NCBI GenBank assembly: GCA_905221605.1
Contig: CAJNDS010002745.1
Span: 1,828,203 to 1,892,202, forward strand
DNA length: 64,000 nucleotides
Origin: Symbiodinium natans
Taxonomy: Eukaryota > Sar > Dinophyceae > Suessiales > Symbiodiniaceae
Reading direction: 5' to 3'
The position numbers and the translations under genes are program-made. The stretch's first letter is position 1, and each line of letters opens with the position of its first letter. The notes below the pieces were generated by a model, which saw nothing but the letters and a program-made list of their open reading frames with translations, ran no database searches and had not been told where the DNA came from. Below, piece by piece: positions 1-9,967 of the stretch.

Positions 1-45
1 CAGCTCACAGAAACTGCTTAAAGTGCTTAAGGTTCAGGGTTTAGC

Positions 46-170
46 CCCTAAACCCTGAACCCTAAACCCTAAACCCTAAACCCTAAACCCTAAACCCTAA
101 ACCCTAAACCCTAAACCCTAGGCCTAAACCCTCAACCCTAAACCGTAGACCCTAAACCCTAAACCCACAA
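46..170. repeat. telomere-type array (CCCTAAA)
   Basis: Near-perfect CCCTAAA units with a few variants. Non-telomeric sequence lies on both sides and arrays of the opposite orientation follow, so this is an interstitial array, not a chromosome end. Confidence 0.95.
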
Positions 171-293
171 AGGTGGGCTGCGGCTTCCGCACAGCAAGGG
201 GCAGAAAGCGTCGACATGGTGGCGAAGACCAAAGCCACAGCGGCCTCGCCCACAAACCACTCAACCCTTCTCCCCCCCCAAACAAAACAAAAA

Positions 294-294
<1 letters not shown>

Positions 295-351
<57 letters not shown>

Positions 352-375
352 GAACACAAACATATATATATATAT
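295..375. repeat. CA/TA microsatellite next to a TTTAGGG array
   Basis: A run of CA dinucleotides passes into TA dinucleotides, then into a TTTAGGG array at 384-436. A GA run follows at 478-503. Confidence 0.95.
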
Positions 376-506
376 GTTATACGGTTTAGGGTTTAGGGTT
401 TAGGGTTTAGGGTTTAGGGTTTAGGGTTTAGCAAGGGTTTAGGGTTTAGGGTTTGGGGTTTGGGGAACCAGACAGAGGGAGAGAGAGAGAGAGAGAGAGA
501 GAGGAG

Positions 507-581
507 ATTCTGGAGGGTCCGGTCTCTGAACGCTCTGGGGACTCCGCCATGAGAGACATCCTAAGCGAAGTGACCTTATAG
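507..581 (+). CDS. hypothetical protein, probable last exon
   Basis: Frame opens after GAGGAG at the end of the GA tract, whose final AG could act as 3' splice site. It reads 24 codons to TAG (ILEGPVSERSGDSAMRDI and on). No family recognised. It is called from composition and boundaries only. The exons upstream cannot be seen. Confidence 0.45.
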   Translation: MLEGPVSERSGDSAMRDILSEVTL

Positions 582-1104
582 AGGCTGACGTGAAGTGGGT
601 GCGTTAGGACACTATGGCAGACATTCAACAGACACCAAAGGGTTAAGGGTTAGGGTAGGGTCCTGCATGGCCTGGAACTATAGCAGCAAGCATGTCTGCT
701 CTGGTTCGTATCAGGTCTTGTCCCGTACCTTCAAGGACTCTTTTGTTGGGGAGGGACCCTAAACCTCAAACTCTCACAGAACCCCCCCCCCCCCCCCCTC
801 CCTCACACACCCATTCCCAAAACCCTAAGACCTGAACCCTGGACATCTCAATCAAAGCCCTGTGCCAAACTTGGTTTAAAAGGGGCAAGGGGACCTGGAC
901 CTAAACCCTAAAAAAAACATAAAGGGAATGAGGGCCTACTCCGGGTCCTAGGACCCCGGACATGAAATGCAAGGGTTTGGGAGGGCATGACGGCTGGGAG
1001 CCGATGGCGTGGGCTACATGGACATTCATGGGCACTCATAAGTAGTACAAGTGGGGGTAACTCTGGCGATAACCTTATAGAGGGTACCTGGAACCCGACT
1101 TGCC
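582..1104. other. non-coding stretch with foldback fragments
   Basis: Holds a C run at 782-800, a fragment of the short element ending in GGGTCCTAG (around 905-955) and a fragment of the GTTCATGG-type element (around 1015-1090). I see no supported gene. Confidence 0.5.
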
Positions 1105-1159
1105 CTGAACCCTAAACCCTAAACCCTAAACCCTAAACCCTAAACCCTAAACTCTAAAC

Positions 1160-1218
1160 CCTTCAAGTACACACGGAAGCCCACGGACTTCCGGGCACAC
1201 CGCACCTCAACATCGAGC
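1160..1218 (-). CDS. hypothetical protein, internal exon
   Basis: On the minus strand GCCGAG is followed by G plus 19 codons (LDVEVRCARKSVGFRVYL and on) and then G|GTTTAG. The donor is therefore the first telomere-type unit of the array at 1105-1159. No family recognised. It is a clear example of an exon running straight into a telomeric donor. Confidence 0.5.
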
Positions 1219-1231
1219 CTCGGCACCGCAT

Positions 1232-1380
1232 GTTAGACCCTAGACCCTAGACCCTAGACCCTAGACCCTAGACCCTAGACCCTAAACCCTAAACCCTAAA
1301 CCCTAAACCCCCAAACCCCCAAACCCCCAAACCCCTAAACCCCTAAACCCCTAAACCCCTAAACCCCTAAACCCCAAACC
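1232..1380. repeat. telomere-variant blocks
   Basis: Successive homogeneous blocks of CCCTAGA, CCCTAAA, CCCCCAAA and CCCCTAAA units. The ordered blocks suggest local duplication of variants. Confidence 0.9.
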
Positions 1381-1708
1381 TCTACTTTTCGGCTGCGGGG
1401 CCCTAAAAACACCTCAAGTCCGAAAGTTTAAGGCCTACCAAAGTCCAAAACGACAAAGAGATAGCTGGGGGTTCACGGGGACTTATAAGTGGGGATACAA
1501 GTGGGGCAGCTATGGTTGTAACCTTATTTAGGGTACTTATAATCATACTCATAAAGTACCCATGAACCTGCAAGCGCTGGTTCTTAGTAGGAAATGAGGG
1601 AATTGTGTACCTTGCACTCCCACATGCCCTTTAAGGGGTATAGGGTACCGAACTCCCGAATTTCCTGCTAACCATCATGTCAACTCTACTGATCCCCCTT
1701 CCCCAAAG

Positions 1709-1767
1709 TCACACCACCCGATGAAGAAATCACGAACATGCAGGCTTTCGATGCAGCGAGCGTTTGA
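1709..1767 (+). CDS. hypothetical protein, probable last exon
   Basis: A pyrimidine-rich stretch ends in CCCCAAAG. The frame then reads TPPDEEITNMQAFDAASV and stops at TGA, 19 codons after two phase bases. An alternative + frame over the same bases (HHPMKKSRTCRLSMQRAF) is also open. No family recognised. Confidence 0.5.
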
Positions 1768-2038
1768 TCCCCATCCCACATAAAGTTGTCAACACACCCT
1801 TGAAACTGAATGTAAAGTGACAAAGGTACCTACCAGGGAGCTGCGATTGCGTCCCCTTGTATTTTCAAGGCATCCTACAGTAAAACCACTGTATAAGAAA
1901 CCATCGTTTAAGAAACTGAGCCCCTAGACCCGGGAATATTGGTCGATTTGCGGTTGCCTTCTAGCTAAGAAACTTAGGGTACCCTAGTGTTTTGGGGTCA
2001 GTTTCTAAAAAAATCCTGCCCGCAACACCCCCCGGGTC

Positions 2039-2736
2039 TGACTCCCCCGCGCCTGCGGCCCGACCCTACCCCAAAAACGCGCGGGAGTCACATTCTAGAG
2101 GTTTTCAGCCCTGAAAAGCTCTAAAACGTCACTCCCCCGCGCCTGCGGCCTGACCTTACCCCCAAAACGCACGGGAGTCACATTCTAGAGGTTTTCAGCC
2201 CTGAAAAGCTCTAAAACGTGACTCCCCCGCGCCTGCGGCCTGACCTTACCCCCAAAACGCACGGGAGTCACATTCTAGAGGTTTTCAGCCCTGAAAAGCT
2301 CTAAAACGTGACTCCCCCGCGCCTGCGGCCCGACCCTACCCCAAAAACGCGCGGGAGATTCTAGAGGTTTTCAGCCCTGAAAAGCTCCAAAACGTGACTC
2401 CCCCGCGCCTGCGGCCTGACCCTACCCCAAAAACGCGCGGGAGTCACATTCTAGAGGTTTTCAGCCCTGAAACGCTCTAAAACGTGAGTCCCCCGCGCCT
2501 GCGGCCTGACCCTACCCCAAAAACGCGCGGGAGTCACATTCTAGAGGTTTTCAGCTCTGAAACGCTCTAAAAAACGTGACTCCCCCGCGCCTGCGGCCTG
2601 ACCCTACCCCAAAAACGCGCGGGAGTCACATTCTAGAGGTTTTCAGCCTGAAACGCTCTAAAACGTGACTCCCCCGCGCCTGCGGCCTGACGGTACCCTA
2701 CTACCCCAAACGCGGCGGGAGTCACATTCGGGAACC
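2039..2736. repeat. 90-bp tandem repeat, about 8 units, two hairpins per unit
   Basis: Units start with ACTCCCCCGCGCCTGCGG at 2041, 2131, 2221, 2311, 2397, 2487, 2579 and 2668. Each unit pairs GACTCCC with a later GGGAGTC. Each also carries the near-perfect palindrome AGAGGTTTTCAG / CTGAAAAGCTCT. Confidence 0.9.
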
Positions 2737-2764
2737 CTTCCCACCACCACCATTCCTGGAACAT

Positions 2765-2845
2765 GGGTTTGGTCTAGTGGTATAGCGTACTCCCTTAAGA
2801 AATTAGTTTAGAAACCAAGCCTACCCTAGGCTCAAACCCCCCCGG
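2765..2845 (+). other. tRNA-like A and B box pair
   Basis: TGGTCTAGTGG (2770-2780) fits the Pol III A box and GGCTCAAACCC (2829-2839) fits the B box with one mismatch. Start-to-start spacing is 59, longer than a plain tRNA. No clean cloverleaf forms. It is probably a tRNA-derived relic inside the element. Confidence 0.35.
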
Positions 2846-3153
2846 GTACATGGGTAATGGAAACTAAGAAACTTAGGGTACCCCTATCGCCGGAAAACCG
2901 TTTTCTTATACAGCGCTTTTACTGTAGTCTGTTAGGCTTATTGGAGGGTTTCTTACTGCGAGGGGGAGTGGAGTAGTTCTGGCGAGGGGAGCACTGGGCG
3001 CGCGCAGCATGCCCAACTGCTTCCCAGAAGAACTGTTAGGCCCTAAACCCTGAACCCTAAACCCTGAACCCTAAACCCTGAACCCTAAACCCTGAACCCT
3101 AAACCCTAAACCCTAACCCTAAACCCTAAACCGGCTGGTTTTTTCGGCGTCAG

Positions 3154-3468
3154 GTCTGTAGGCGCGTCGCGAAGCTGGGGCAAGATTCGGGCCGCTGGGC
3201 TGGTCTAGGGCTTAGGGCTTAGGGCTTAGGGTTTAGGGTTTAGGGTTTAGGGTTTAGGGTTTAGGGTTTAGGGTTTAGGGTTTAGGGTTTAGGGTTTAGG
3301 GTTTAGGGTTTAGGGTTTAGGGTTTAGGGTTTAGGGTTTAGGGTTTAGGTTAGGGGTGCACAGCGTCCTGCATCCAAAACAGCAAGCATGAAAGGGCGCA
3401 AGACAGAAGTGGCATCACAGAACCCCAGGAGACTTCAGGAATTTCAAACCTCGTTCGTTGTAGCTCGG
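3154..3468 (+). CDS. hypothetical protein, two exons
   Basis: Exon 3154-3202 follows GCGTCAG and reads VCRRVAKLGQDSGRWA, ending G|GTCTAGGG. Exon 3383-3468 follows CAAAACAG and reads SMKGRKTEVASQNPRRLQ and on, ending CGG|GTTGAC. The phases add up (one base plus two). The 180-bp intron is mostly TTTAGGG array. The opposite strand is also open over the second island, so strand is not certain. No family recognised. Confidence 0.45.
3206..3354. repeat. telomere-type array (TTTAGGG)
   Basis: Starts with three CTTAGGG variants, then about 18 TTTAGGG units. It makes up most of the proposed intron between 3202 and 3383. Confidence 0.95.
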
Positions 3469-3469
3469 G

Positions 3470-5130
3470 TTGACACTCCTACTACTAGGATGGCCCTCAA
3501 AATCCTCTGAAAAAAAGATTCCCGAAGATGATCCTCTTAAACACAAAAAGGGGAAACATAGAACGTCCCAAGGGCCTACCTAGACTATGGTTTTGTAATG
3601 TCGGTTTGGTTCTCCTTATGATTTAGAGTCTACAGGGTTTAGGGAAACATGTTCGGTTTGGATTGATTTGGCCCGACAATGTTTCGAAATGGGATTTGTG
3701 GCCCGATGCTTGCCAAGTGCAGGAGCACCCTAAACCCTAAACCCTAAACCCTAAACCCCAACATTCTGGGACTTTGACCCTTGGACCGCTAAGGCTGCAC
3801 CCCTTGGTTGGGGAACTCCTACAAAGATCACCTAAGGGGAAGAAAAGGTCTCCAATGGTTTAGGGTTTAGGGTTTAGGGTGTAGGGCCGCACGCGGGAAG
3901 GATGTCATTTCAGTATGAGGACCAATCCTGAGCCCAAACCCCTGACTGATTTGCAAAACTGAGGGTTGAGCATCACGACTTCTTCCTGCCGGCGCGCCAA
4001 CCCCTACGGGCACAAAACCCAAACCCTACTGTTGTCCCATTGTTAGCCTCGCAAAGAATGCTACACTGAGGATCTAACACATCCATCCAACAAACAAGAA
4101 CCCATGATACGGAAACTCAGGGCTCGCCTCAAGGAAACCATTTGTGGCGATCTTAAGAAACGACCAGCGCAAAGTCCTTACACGGATGCACATGCGCAGA
4201 CCCTCGGGAGGATCCAAAAAACAAAACCCCAAATATTGCCCGATGCCACTATTGGGTCAACCTTGGGAAGCCTTACGGGGATATACTTTTGGATTGGATC
4301 CTCCCAGCAGTCCGCGCAGGCAAAACATGTGCACACATTGCATGATTTTGGGGCAGCGGGTCCCCAAACCCTAAACCCTAAACCCTAAACCCTAAACCCT
4401 AGACCCTAAACCCTAAACCCGTGATGAGCTCTATCGACAAGGCTCAGATCTGGTCCACACTCCAGGAGAAACCCCGAATCAAGCCTACGAAGGCTCTTGT
4501 AAGGGGTTATAGGGTACAGTAGCCCATGAGCATCAACCCTAGACAGGGCCTTTTGAAGAGTCGTAGGGTCTAATCCCGCCTCCTTGGTCTCAACCCTAAA
4601 CCCTAAACCCTAAACCCTAAACCCTAAACCTGCCTCCTTGGTCTCAACCCCGGGAGCCAGCAAAGCCACGGCAGCCTGGGGGTTCGAGGGCACTGACTGA
4701 GGAAGCTTCGCTTTAAAACACAAAGACGTGGTAGCCCCAGCAACCATATGGGGGTTTGTTTCCGATATTACCATAGGGTTTTTGAGGGTGCTTGAGGGTG
4801 TTTGAAGGTTTTTTACGGGTTAGCCCCGGTAACCGTATGGGGTTTTCGAAATTAGGGGTACCTTACTGGGGTCTGTACGATAAGGGAGTCCTATTGTTTG
4901 GGGTTTCGTAAACCCCCATATTATGCGAGGTTGCCAGGAACATAGGATTAAAAAGGGCGCCCTTTTTTGCTTAAAGGGTTCATAAGGGAACCTAAACCTT
5001 CCACAAAAGGAATAAGGGTACTACTGTGCATCCTAGTAGAATATGGACACTCTTTTGGGGTTGATTACTTGAAAAGGATGTAGGCTTTAGGGTTTAGGGT
5101 TTCGGGTAAAAAAGGGAAACGGGTACCACT
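3470..5130. other. arrays and foldback elements, weak coding signals only
   Basis: Contains a GATCCTCTTAAAC-type repeat (3490-3595, also seen near 35900 and 57000), several telomeric arrays, and a foldback with GAGGATCC ends at about 4207-4308. An open frame starts at ATG 4104 (MIRKLRARLKETICGDLKK) but runs into the foldback, so I do not call it a gene. Confidence 0.4.
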
Positions 5131-5133
5131 GGG

Positions 5134-5560
5134 CTACCAAGAAGAAGCGCGACGGTGGACGTTGGAAAAAAAGCACTTGCGAATCGAGACTTGCAGTGGG
5201 CATGCTGCGCCGCGAGGTGAATGCTCCCTGTGCCATGCTCTGAGGGCACTGGTTGCCCCTTGTCGCGCAACCAGCTCCCTCTCCTGACTGGTAGGGTTTA
5301 GGGTTTCGAGCTTCTGCAGCTGAAAGCATCAGCCGTCCCTCTTTCATCCTGTATGGCAGAAAAGAACGCGAGTGCGAACCTCGAGGGTGGTATAGGAAGC
5401 ACATTTGTTGCTCGAGCGCGCGGTTTCTGTTCACAATCAGAAAGCACCACAACAATGTTGTCCGCAGCACTGATGCCTTTCGAGCCAGGCTGACATGCAG
5501 CAACGCACCAGAGCATGCTGTCTTTGTGACTGTTTTGTAGCCTGGATTCAAGGATGGCTT
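5134..5560 (-). CDS. hypothetical protein, coding stretch with uncertain frame
   Basis: Two open pieces are separated by a short telomere-like bit (5286-5309). The upstream piece reads GISAADNIVVVLSDCEQK and on. The downstream piece, after CAGTCAG, reads ERELVARQGATSALRAWH and stops at TAG (5134-5136). Another frame (VSLARKASVLRTTLLWCF) runs through both pieces. If coding, a small telomeric insertion may have disturbed the frame. No family recognised. Confidence 0.4.
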
Positions 5561-5596
5561 CGCGGGGTGTGATGCAGCATCCGACTATTCGTCGTC

Positions 5597-6190
5597 ATGC
5601 AGGCAAAGGGCAGCTGCAACCAAAGCCTAAAGCCCTCAGCAGCCGAAACATGGCACGACTTGTGCAGAGGATGGCCACGCCAGGATAACATTGCTATCAG
5701 GAGCCTGCAGGATACATTGCTGGCGCCGGGAGGTTCCTTACCGGTTCTAAGTGGTGGGAACTCGGGACTTAGGTACCCTATTCAAAACCTTCATTATATG
5801 GTACCTGGTGAGTACCCTGATTCCGGCCTACACCCTAAACCCTGAACCCTTAAACCCTAACCACAGAACCCTGCTGAGAACTGGTGGGGTGCATTGCTGA
5901 GGAAAAGCCCTACTGGCAATCACCAAAAATTGCCGGAAGCAGGGTAAAAAAAAAAAAATTACAAAAGGTTATAACCATAGTTACCCCACTTCTAACCCTA
6001 CTCGCAAGTACTCATGAAACCCTAAGCCCTAAACCCCAAAACCTAAACCCCCAAGCCCTAAACCCTAAATCCTAAGCCCGAAACAACAAGTTACAACCCA
6101 CGTATTCCCCAGGCAAGAAACAGGAATAAGGATTGCCTTTGGAGTTCCGGGCTTGTGGAGTTTCAGGGCTTAGAAAAGCGGACACCCTAA
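5597..6190. other. open frame of doubtful value, then arrays
   Basis: An ATG frame at 5597 reads 82 codons, but it ends in telomere-type sequence and crosses a GGTACC-rich repeat, so I do not call it. Telomere-type units follow around 6020-6080. Confidence 0.3.
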
Positions 6191-6194
6191 ACCC

Positions 6195-6390
6195 TGGAAA
6201 ACCCATCAAAAAACTTTTTCCAATCAAAAAAAAACTTTTCCCGACCAATCTAAAAAAACTTTCCAAAGATCAAGAAAAAACTTTTTTCCAATCAAAAAAA
6301 ACTTTCTTTGGGCATTTATAAGAGATCTAGAATGAATTTATTCGAGAAGCGGGAATCAAAAAAAACTTTTTCCTAATCAAAAAAAATCCT
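6195..6390. repeat. 22-bp A/T-rich array (CCAATCAAAAAAAACTTTT)
   Basis: Several degenerate copies of a unit of about 22 bp. The same unit, reverse-complemented, recurs at 9165-9275. The two arrays bracket the repeat block between them in inverted orientation. Confidence 0.8.
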
Positions 6391-6519
6391 TGGTAGTCTA
6401 CAAGAGGTTTTGCCTCTCTTGGACGATACCGCATTCGACGCAAAGATATGTATAGTTTAGTGCGCATGTGTGTATATATATATGTGTATATATGTCTTGG
6501 GCGGCAAAACAGACACTCC

Positions 6520-8147
6520 TTTCTGCACGGCTTAAAAAAGCGGGGGGTTGGGGGGGGCGCAGCCCCCCCCCCCCCCCCATTTGCAAACGCATGCTCCACA
6601 CGATGTTTTTCAACTAGTTTCTTGGTCTTTTGAAGTCGAAGGCTTGGTACGGCTTTAAAAAAAAAAAGCGGGGGGGTTGGGGGGGGTCGCAGCCCCCCCC
6701 CCCCCCCCATTTGCAAACACCCTGCTCACATGATGGGCGTCAACAAGTTTCTTGGGCTTTGAGCACGCTCTGCACCGGCTTAAAAAAAAAAAGCGGGGGG
6801 TTGGGGGGTCGCAGCCCCCCCCATTTGCAAACACATGGCTCACACACATGTTTTTTTCAACTAGTTCCTTGGGCTTTGAAGCAACGCTGGTACGGCTTAA
6901 AAAAGCGGGGGTGGGGTTTGGGGGGGGGCGCAGCCCTCAGCCCCATTTGCAAACACCTCGCACTATGAATGGGTGTCACAAGTTTCTTGGGCTTTTGAAG
7001 CCACGCTCTGCACGGCCTTAAAAAAAGCGGGGGGTTGGGGGGGGGGGGGGGGGGGCAGCCCCCCCCCCCCCCCCCCCCATTTGCAAACACAATGCTCACA
7101 CGATGTTTTTCAACTAGTTTCTTGGGCTTTGAAGCACGCTTGGTGCGGCTTAACAGAAGCGTGGGGGGGTCACGCTCTGCACGGCTCAAAAAAAAGAGGC
7201 GGGGGGGTTTGGGGGGGCGCAGCCCCCCACCCCACTTGCAAACACAATGTTTTTTTCAACTAGTTTCTTGGGCTTTGAAGCACGCCTGGTTAGGGTTTAG
7301 GGTTTAGGGTTTAGGGTTTAGGGTTTAGGGTTTAGGGTTTAGGGTTTAGGGTTTAGGGTTTAGGGTTTAGGGTTTAGGGTTTAGGGTTTAGGGTTTAGGG
7401 GTGAGGGTTTAGGGTTTAGGGTTTAGGGTTTAGGGTTTAGGGTTTAGGGTTTAGGGTTTAGGGTTTAGGGTTTAGGGTTTAGGGTTTAGGGTTTAGGGTT
7501 TAGGGTTTAGGGTTTAGGGTTTAGGGTTTGAAGCACGCTTGGTACGGCTTAAAAAAAGCGGGGGGGGGTTGGGGGAGGGCGCAGCCCCCCCCCCCATTTG
7601 CAAACACCCTGCTCACATGATGGGCGTCAACAAGTTTCTTGGGCTTTGAAGCACGCTCTGCACGGCTTAAAAAAAGCGGGGGGGGTGGGGGGCGCAGCCC
7701 CCCCCCATTTGCAAACACAATGCTCACACGATGTTTTTCAACTAGTTTCTTGGGCTTTGAAGCACGCTTGGTACGGCTTAAAAAAAGCGGGGGGGGGGTT
7801 GGGGGGGGCGCAGCCCCAGCCCCATTTGCAACACCCTGCTCACATGATGGGTGTCAACAAGTTTCTTGGGCTTTGAAGCACGCTCTGCACGGCTTAAAAA
7901 AAAGCGGGGGGGTTGGGGGGGGGGCAGCCCCCCCCCATTTGCAAACACAATGCTCACACGATGTTTTTCAACTAGTTTCTTGGGCTTTGAAGCACGCTTG
8001 GTGCGGCTTAAAAGAAGCGTGGGGGGGTCACGCTCTGCACGGCTCAAAAAAAAAGGCGGGGGGGTTTGGGGGGGCGCAGCCCCCCCCCCCCACTTGCAAA
8101 CACAATGTTTTTTCAACTAGTTTCTTGGGCTTTGAAGCACGCTTGGT
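6520..8147. repeat. G/C-hairpin tandem repeat, about 12 units, split by telomeric DNA
   Basis: Units of about 105-145 bp share TTTGCAAACAC, CAACTAGTTTCTTGGGCTTT, GAAGCACGC and GGCTTAAAAA, and carry a G-run (GGGGTTGGGG) paired with a C-run. The array is interrupted by telomeric DNA at 7291-7526. All open frames across it are poly-Gly/Pro artefacts. Confidence 0.9.
7291..7526. repeat. telomere-type array inserted in the hairpin repeat
   Basis: About 236 bp of TTTAGGG. TTTGAAGCACGCCTGGT lies before it (7274-7290) and the same 17 bases with one change lie after it (7527-7543), like a target duplication. Confidence 0.9.
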
Positions 8148-8423
8148 TAGGGTTTAGGGTTTAGGGTTTCGTTTAGGGTTTAGGGTTTAGGGTTTAGGGT
8201 TTAGGGTTTAGGGTTTAGGGTTTAGGGTTTAGGGTTTAGGGTTTAGGGTTTAGGGTTTAGGGTTTAGGGTTTAGGGTTTAGGGTTTAGGGTTTAGGGTTT
8301 AGGGTTTAGGGTTTAAGGTTTAGGGTTTAGGGTTTAGGGTTCAGGGTTCAGGGTTCAGGGTTCAGGGTTCAGGGTTCAGGGTTTAGGGTTTAGGGTTTAG
8401 GGTTTAGGGTTTAGGGTTTAGGC
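8148..8423. repeat. telomere-type array with TTCAGGG block
   Basis: Begins at the same repeat-unit position as the insert at 7291 (after CTTGGT). It includes a run of TTCAGGG variants at about 8337-8382 and ends in a CCTT microsatellite. Confidence 0.95.
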
Positions 8424-9160
8424 TTCCTTCCTTCCTTCTTTCCTTCCTTCCCTCCTTCCTTCCTTTCTGCCTTCCTTCCTTTGGTCCAAATAACGCTTTC
8501 CTATGAAAATACAGAGGGAATTACGGCTTTTCGTACGAAAAACCACGAAAATGCATCAAATCCTTTAAAAAATATAGAGGGAATGGTGGTTTTCTTAGAA
8601 AATCGACAAAAAAAACCAAAAAATAGGCCCTCCCCTCAAAACGCTTGGAAACTTTACGGGAGTTTAGGGGCCTCGAGAAACTTAGAAACTTTAGGTGAGT
8701 TTAAGGGCCTCAGATTGCTCAGAGACGTTAAGGGAGTTTAGGGGCCTCAAGAAACCGAGAAACTTTAAGAGGGTTCAGGGGCGTGAAAACACTTCGAGAC
8801 TTTAAGGGAGTTTAGGGGCCTCAAAACGCTTAGAGACTAGGGGCATCAGGGAACTTAGAAGCTTTACGTGAGTTTATGGGCCTCAAAACACTTATTAGAG
8901 ACTTCAAGGACGTTTAGGGGCCTCAAAACGCCTAGAGACTTCAATGAAGTTTAGGAGCTTCAAGAAACTTAGCAACTTTAAGTTAGTTAAGGGGCCTCAG
9001 ATTGCTTCCTTCCTTCCTTCCTTCCTTCCTTCCTTCCTTCCTGCCCTCCCTCCCTCCTTCCTTCCTTCCTTCCTTCCTTCCTTCTTGCCCTCCCTCCTTC
9101 CTTCCTTCCTTCCTGCCTTCCGTCCCTCCCTTCCTCCTCCCTTCCCTCTTGTCCTCCTAT
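8424..9160. repeat. CCTT microsatellites and a 37-bp tandem repeat
   Basis: CCTT tracts at 8424-8482 and 9003-9150 flank about ten degenerate copies (8640-9000) of a unit of about 37 bp with GAGTTTAGGGGCCTCAA and GAAACTTAGAAACTTTA. No gene is visible. Confidence 0.85.
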
Positions 9161-9164
9161 CTGA

Positions 9165-9275
9165 AAAAGGAAAGTTTTTTTTTGATTGGAGAAAAGTTTT
9201 TTTTTTGATTGGAAACAAGTTTTTCTTGATTGGAAAAAGTTTTTCTTGATTGGAAGAAAGTTTTTTTTGATTGGC
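9165..9275. repeat. 22-bp A/T-rich array (AAGTTTTTTTTGATTGGA)
   Basis: Reverse complement of the array at 6195-6390. Five or so copies. Confidence 0.8.
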
Positions 9276-9335
9276 ATCCCCTAAACCCTAAACCCGAAAC
9301 CCTAAACCCCAAACCCTACATGATGATGCCACCCT

Positions 9336-9514
9336 TTGGTAGCCCAGTACCCATATTATGCTAGGGCCACCCCTTTTTTTGGCTTGGCTATTTTAACTAT
9401 TTTTTATAAGGGAAAAGGGGTTTAGGGTTTAGGGTTTAGGGTTTAGGGTTTAGGGTTTAGGGTTTAGGGTTTAGGGTTTAGGGTTTAGGGTTTAGGGTGC
9501 CACTGGGCTACCAA
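9336..9514. mobile_element. foldback element with TTGGTAGCCCAG ends, carrying a telomeric array
   Basis: Left end TTGGTAGCCCAGTACC, right end GGTGCCACTGGGCTACCAA. A TTTAGGG array (9420-9498) sits inside it. Related copies are at 26239-26350, and diverged ones near 10857, 21620 and 22690. Confidence 0.7.
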
Positions 9515-9589
9515 GCACCGGGTGTCCGTGTGATGTTAGAACTCGCCGAACCGGAGCCCTCAACTTCCTCAGTCTGAGGAACACAAAAA

Positions 9590-9735
9590 GCCCTAAACCC
9601 TAAACCCTAAACCCTAAAACCTAAACCCTAAACCCTAAACCCTAAACCCTAAACCCTAAACCCTAAACCCTAAACCCTAAACCCTAGAAATCCTAAACCC
9701 TAAACCCGAAACCCTAAACCCTGAATCCTCAACCC
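9590..9735. repeat. telomere-type array (CCCTAAA)
   Basis: About 20 CCCTAAA units with a few variants. Confidence 0.95.
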
Positions 9736-9841
9736 TCCTTTTGGGAAATGCACCATTTCTCCCCTGGCTCACCAAGAGGATGCCCCAAACCCCCTACGTG
9801 TGGCTGCTCTTGCTCATAGGCATCTTTGCTTTGAGGGCTTT

Positions 9842-9942
9842 ACTTGGAGGTTCGTGGTACTTATGAACCAATTATAAGTGTACTTGTGACTGTACTTATA
9901 AACATATTGGGGCACTTCAGGGGTCTTATCAGTGGTACTCAG
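9842..9942. mobile_element. GTTCATGG-type element with 24-bp flanking repeats
   Basis: Starts TACTTGGAGGTTCATGGTAC like the element at 25797. AGGCATCTTTGCTTTGAGGG occurs just before it (9818) and again, with one change, just after it (9943), a target-duplication-like pair of about 24 bp. Confidence 0.65.
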
Positions 9943-9967
9943 AGGCATCTTTGCTTTCAGGGCTTTA

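Larger units (their letters stand above)
1876..2926. mobile_element. non-autonomous pogo/mariner-like element
   Basis: Both ends carry inverted repeats beginning CAGTAAAA. Left is CAGTAAAACCACTGTATAAG at 1878 and right is its imperfect complement ending CTTTTACTG at 2924. Each is flanked by TA, the target duplication of Tc1/mariner-pogo elements, and the CAGTAAAACC start resembles pogo-type ends. The motif CTAAGAAACTTAGGGTACCC recurs inside each end (about 1965 and 2864) in the same orientation. No transposase frame is present, and the interior is a 90-bp satellite. The element lies among exons and arrays. Confidence 0.8.

Noticed and set aside
46-170. Chromosome end (true telomere) at the left edge
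   Set aside because: Non-telomeric sequence precedes it, the array is short, and dozens of similar arrays in both orientations occur throughout the window.
2039-2736. CRISPR array
   Set aside because: Units are contiguous satellite copies without unique spacers, in a eukaryotic context, inside a transposon.
6327-8157. Many open frames of 60-170 codons
   Set aside because: They are glycine/proline runs and repeats of the same phrase (STSFLGFEARLV) produced by the hairpin tandem repeat on either strand.
8944-9277. Ser/Pro/Leu- or Lys/Glu-rich frames
   Set aside because: Direct translation of the CCTT microsatellite and the A/T-rich 22-bp array.
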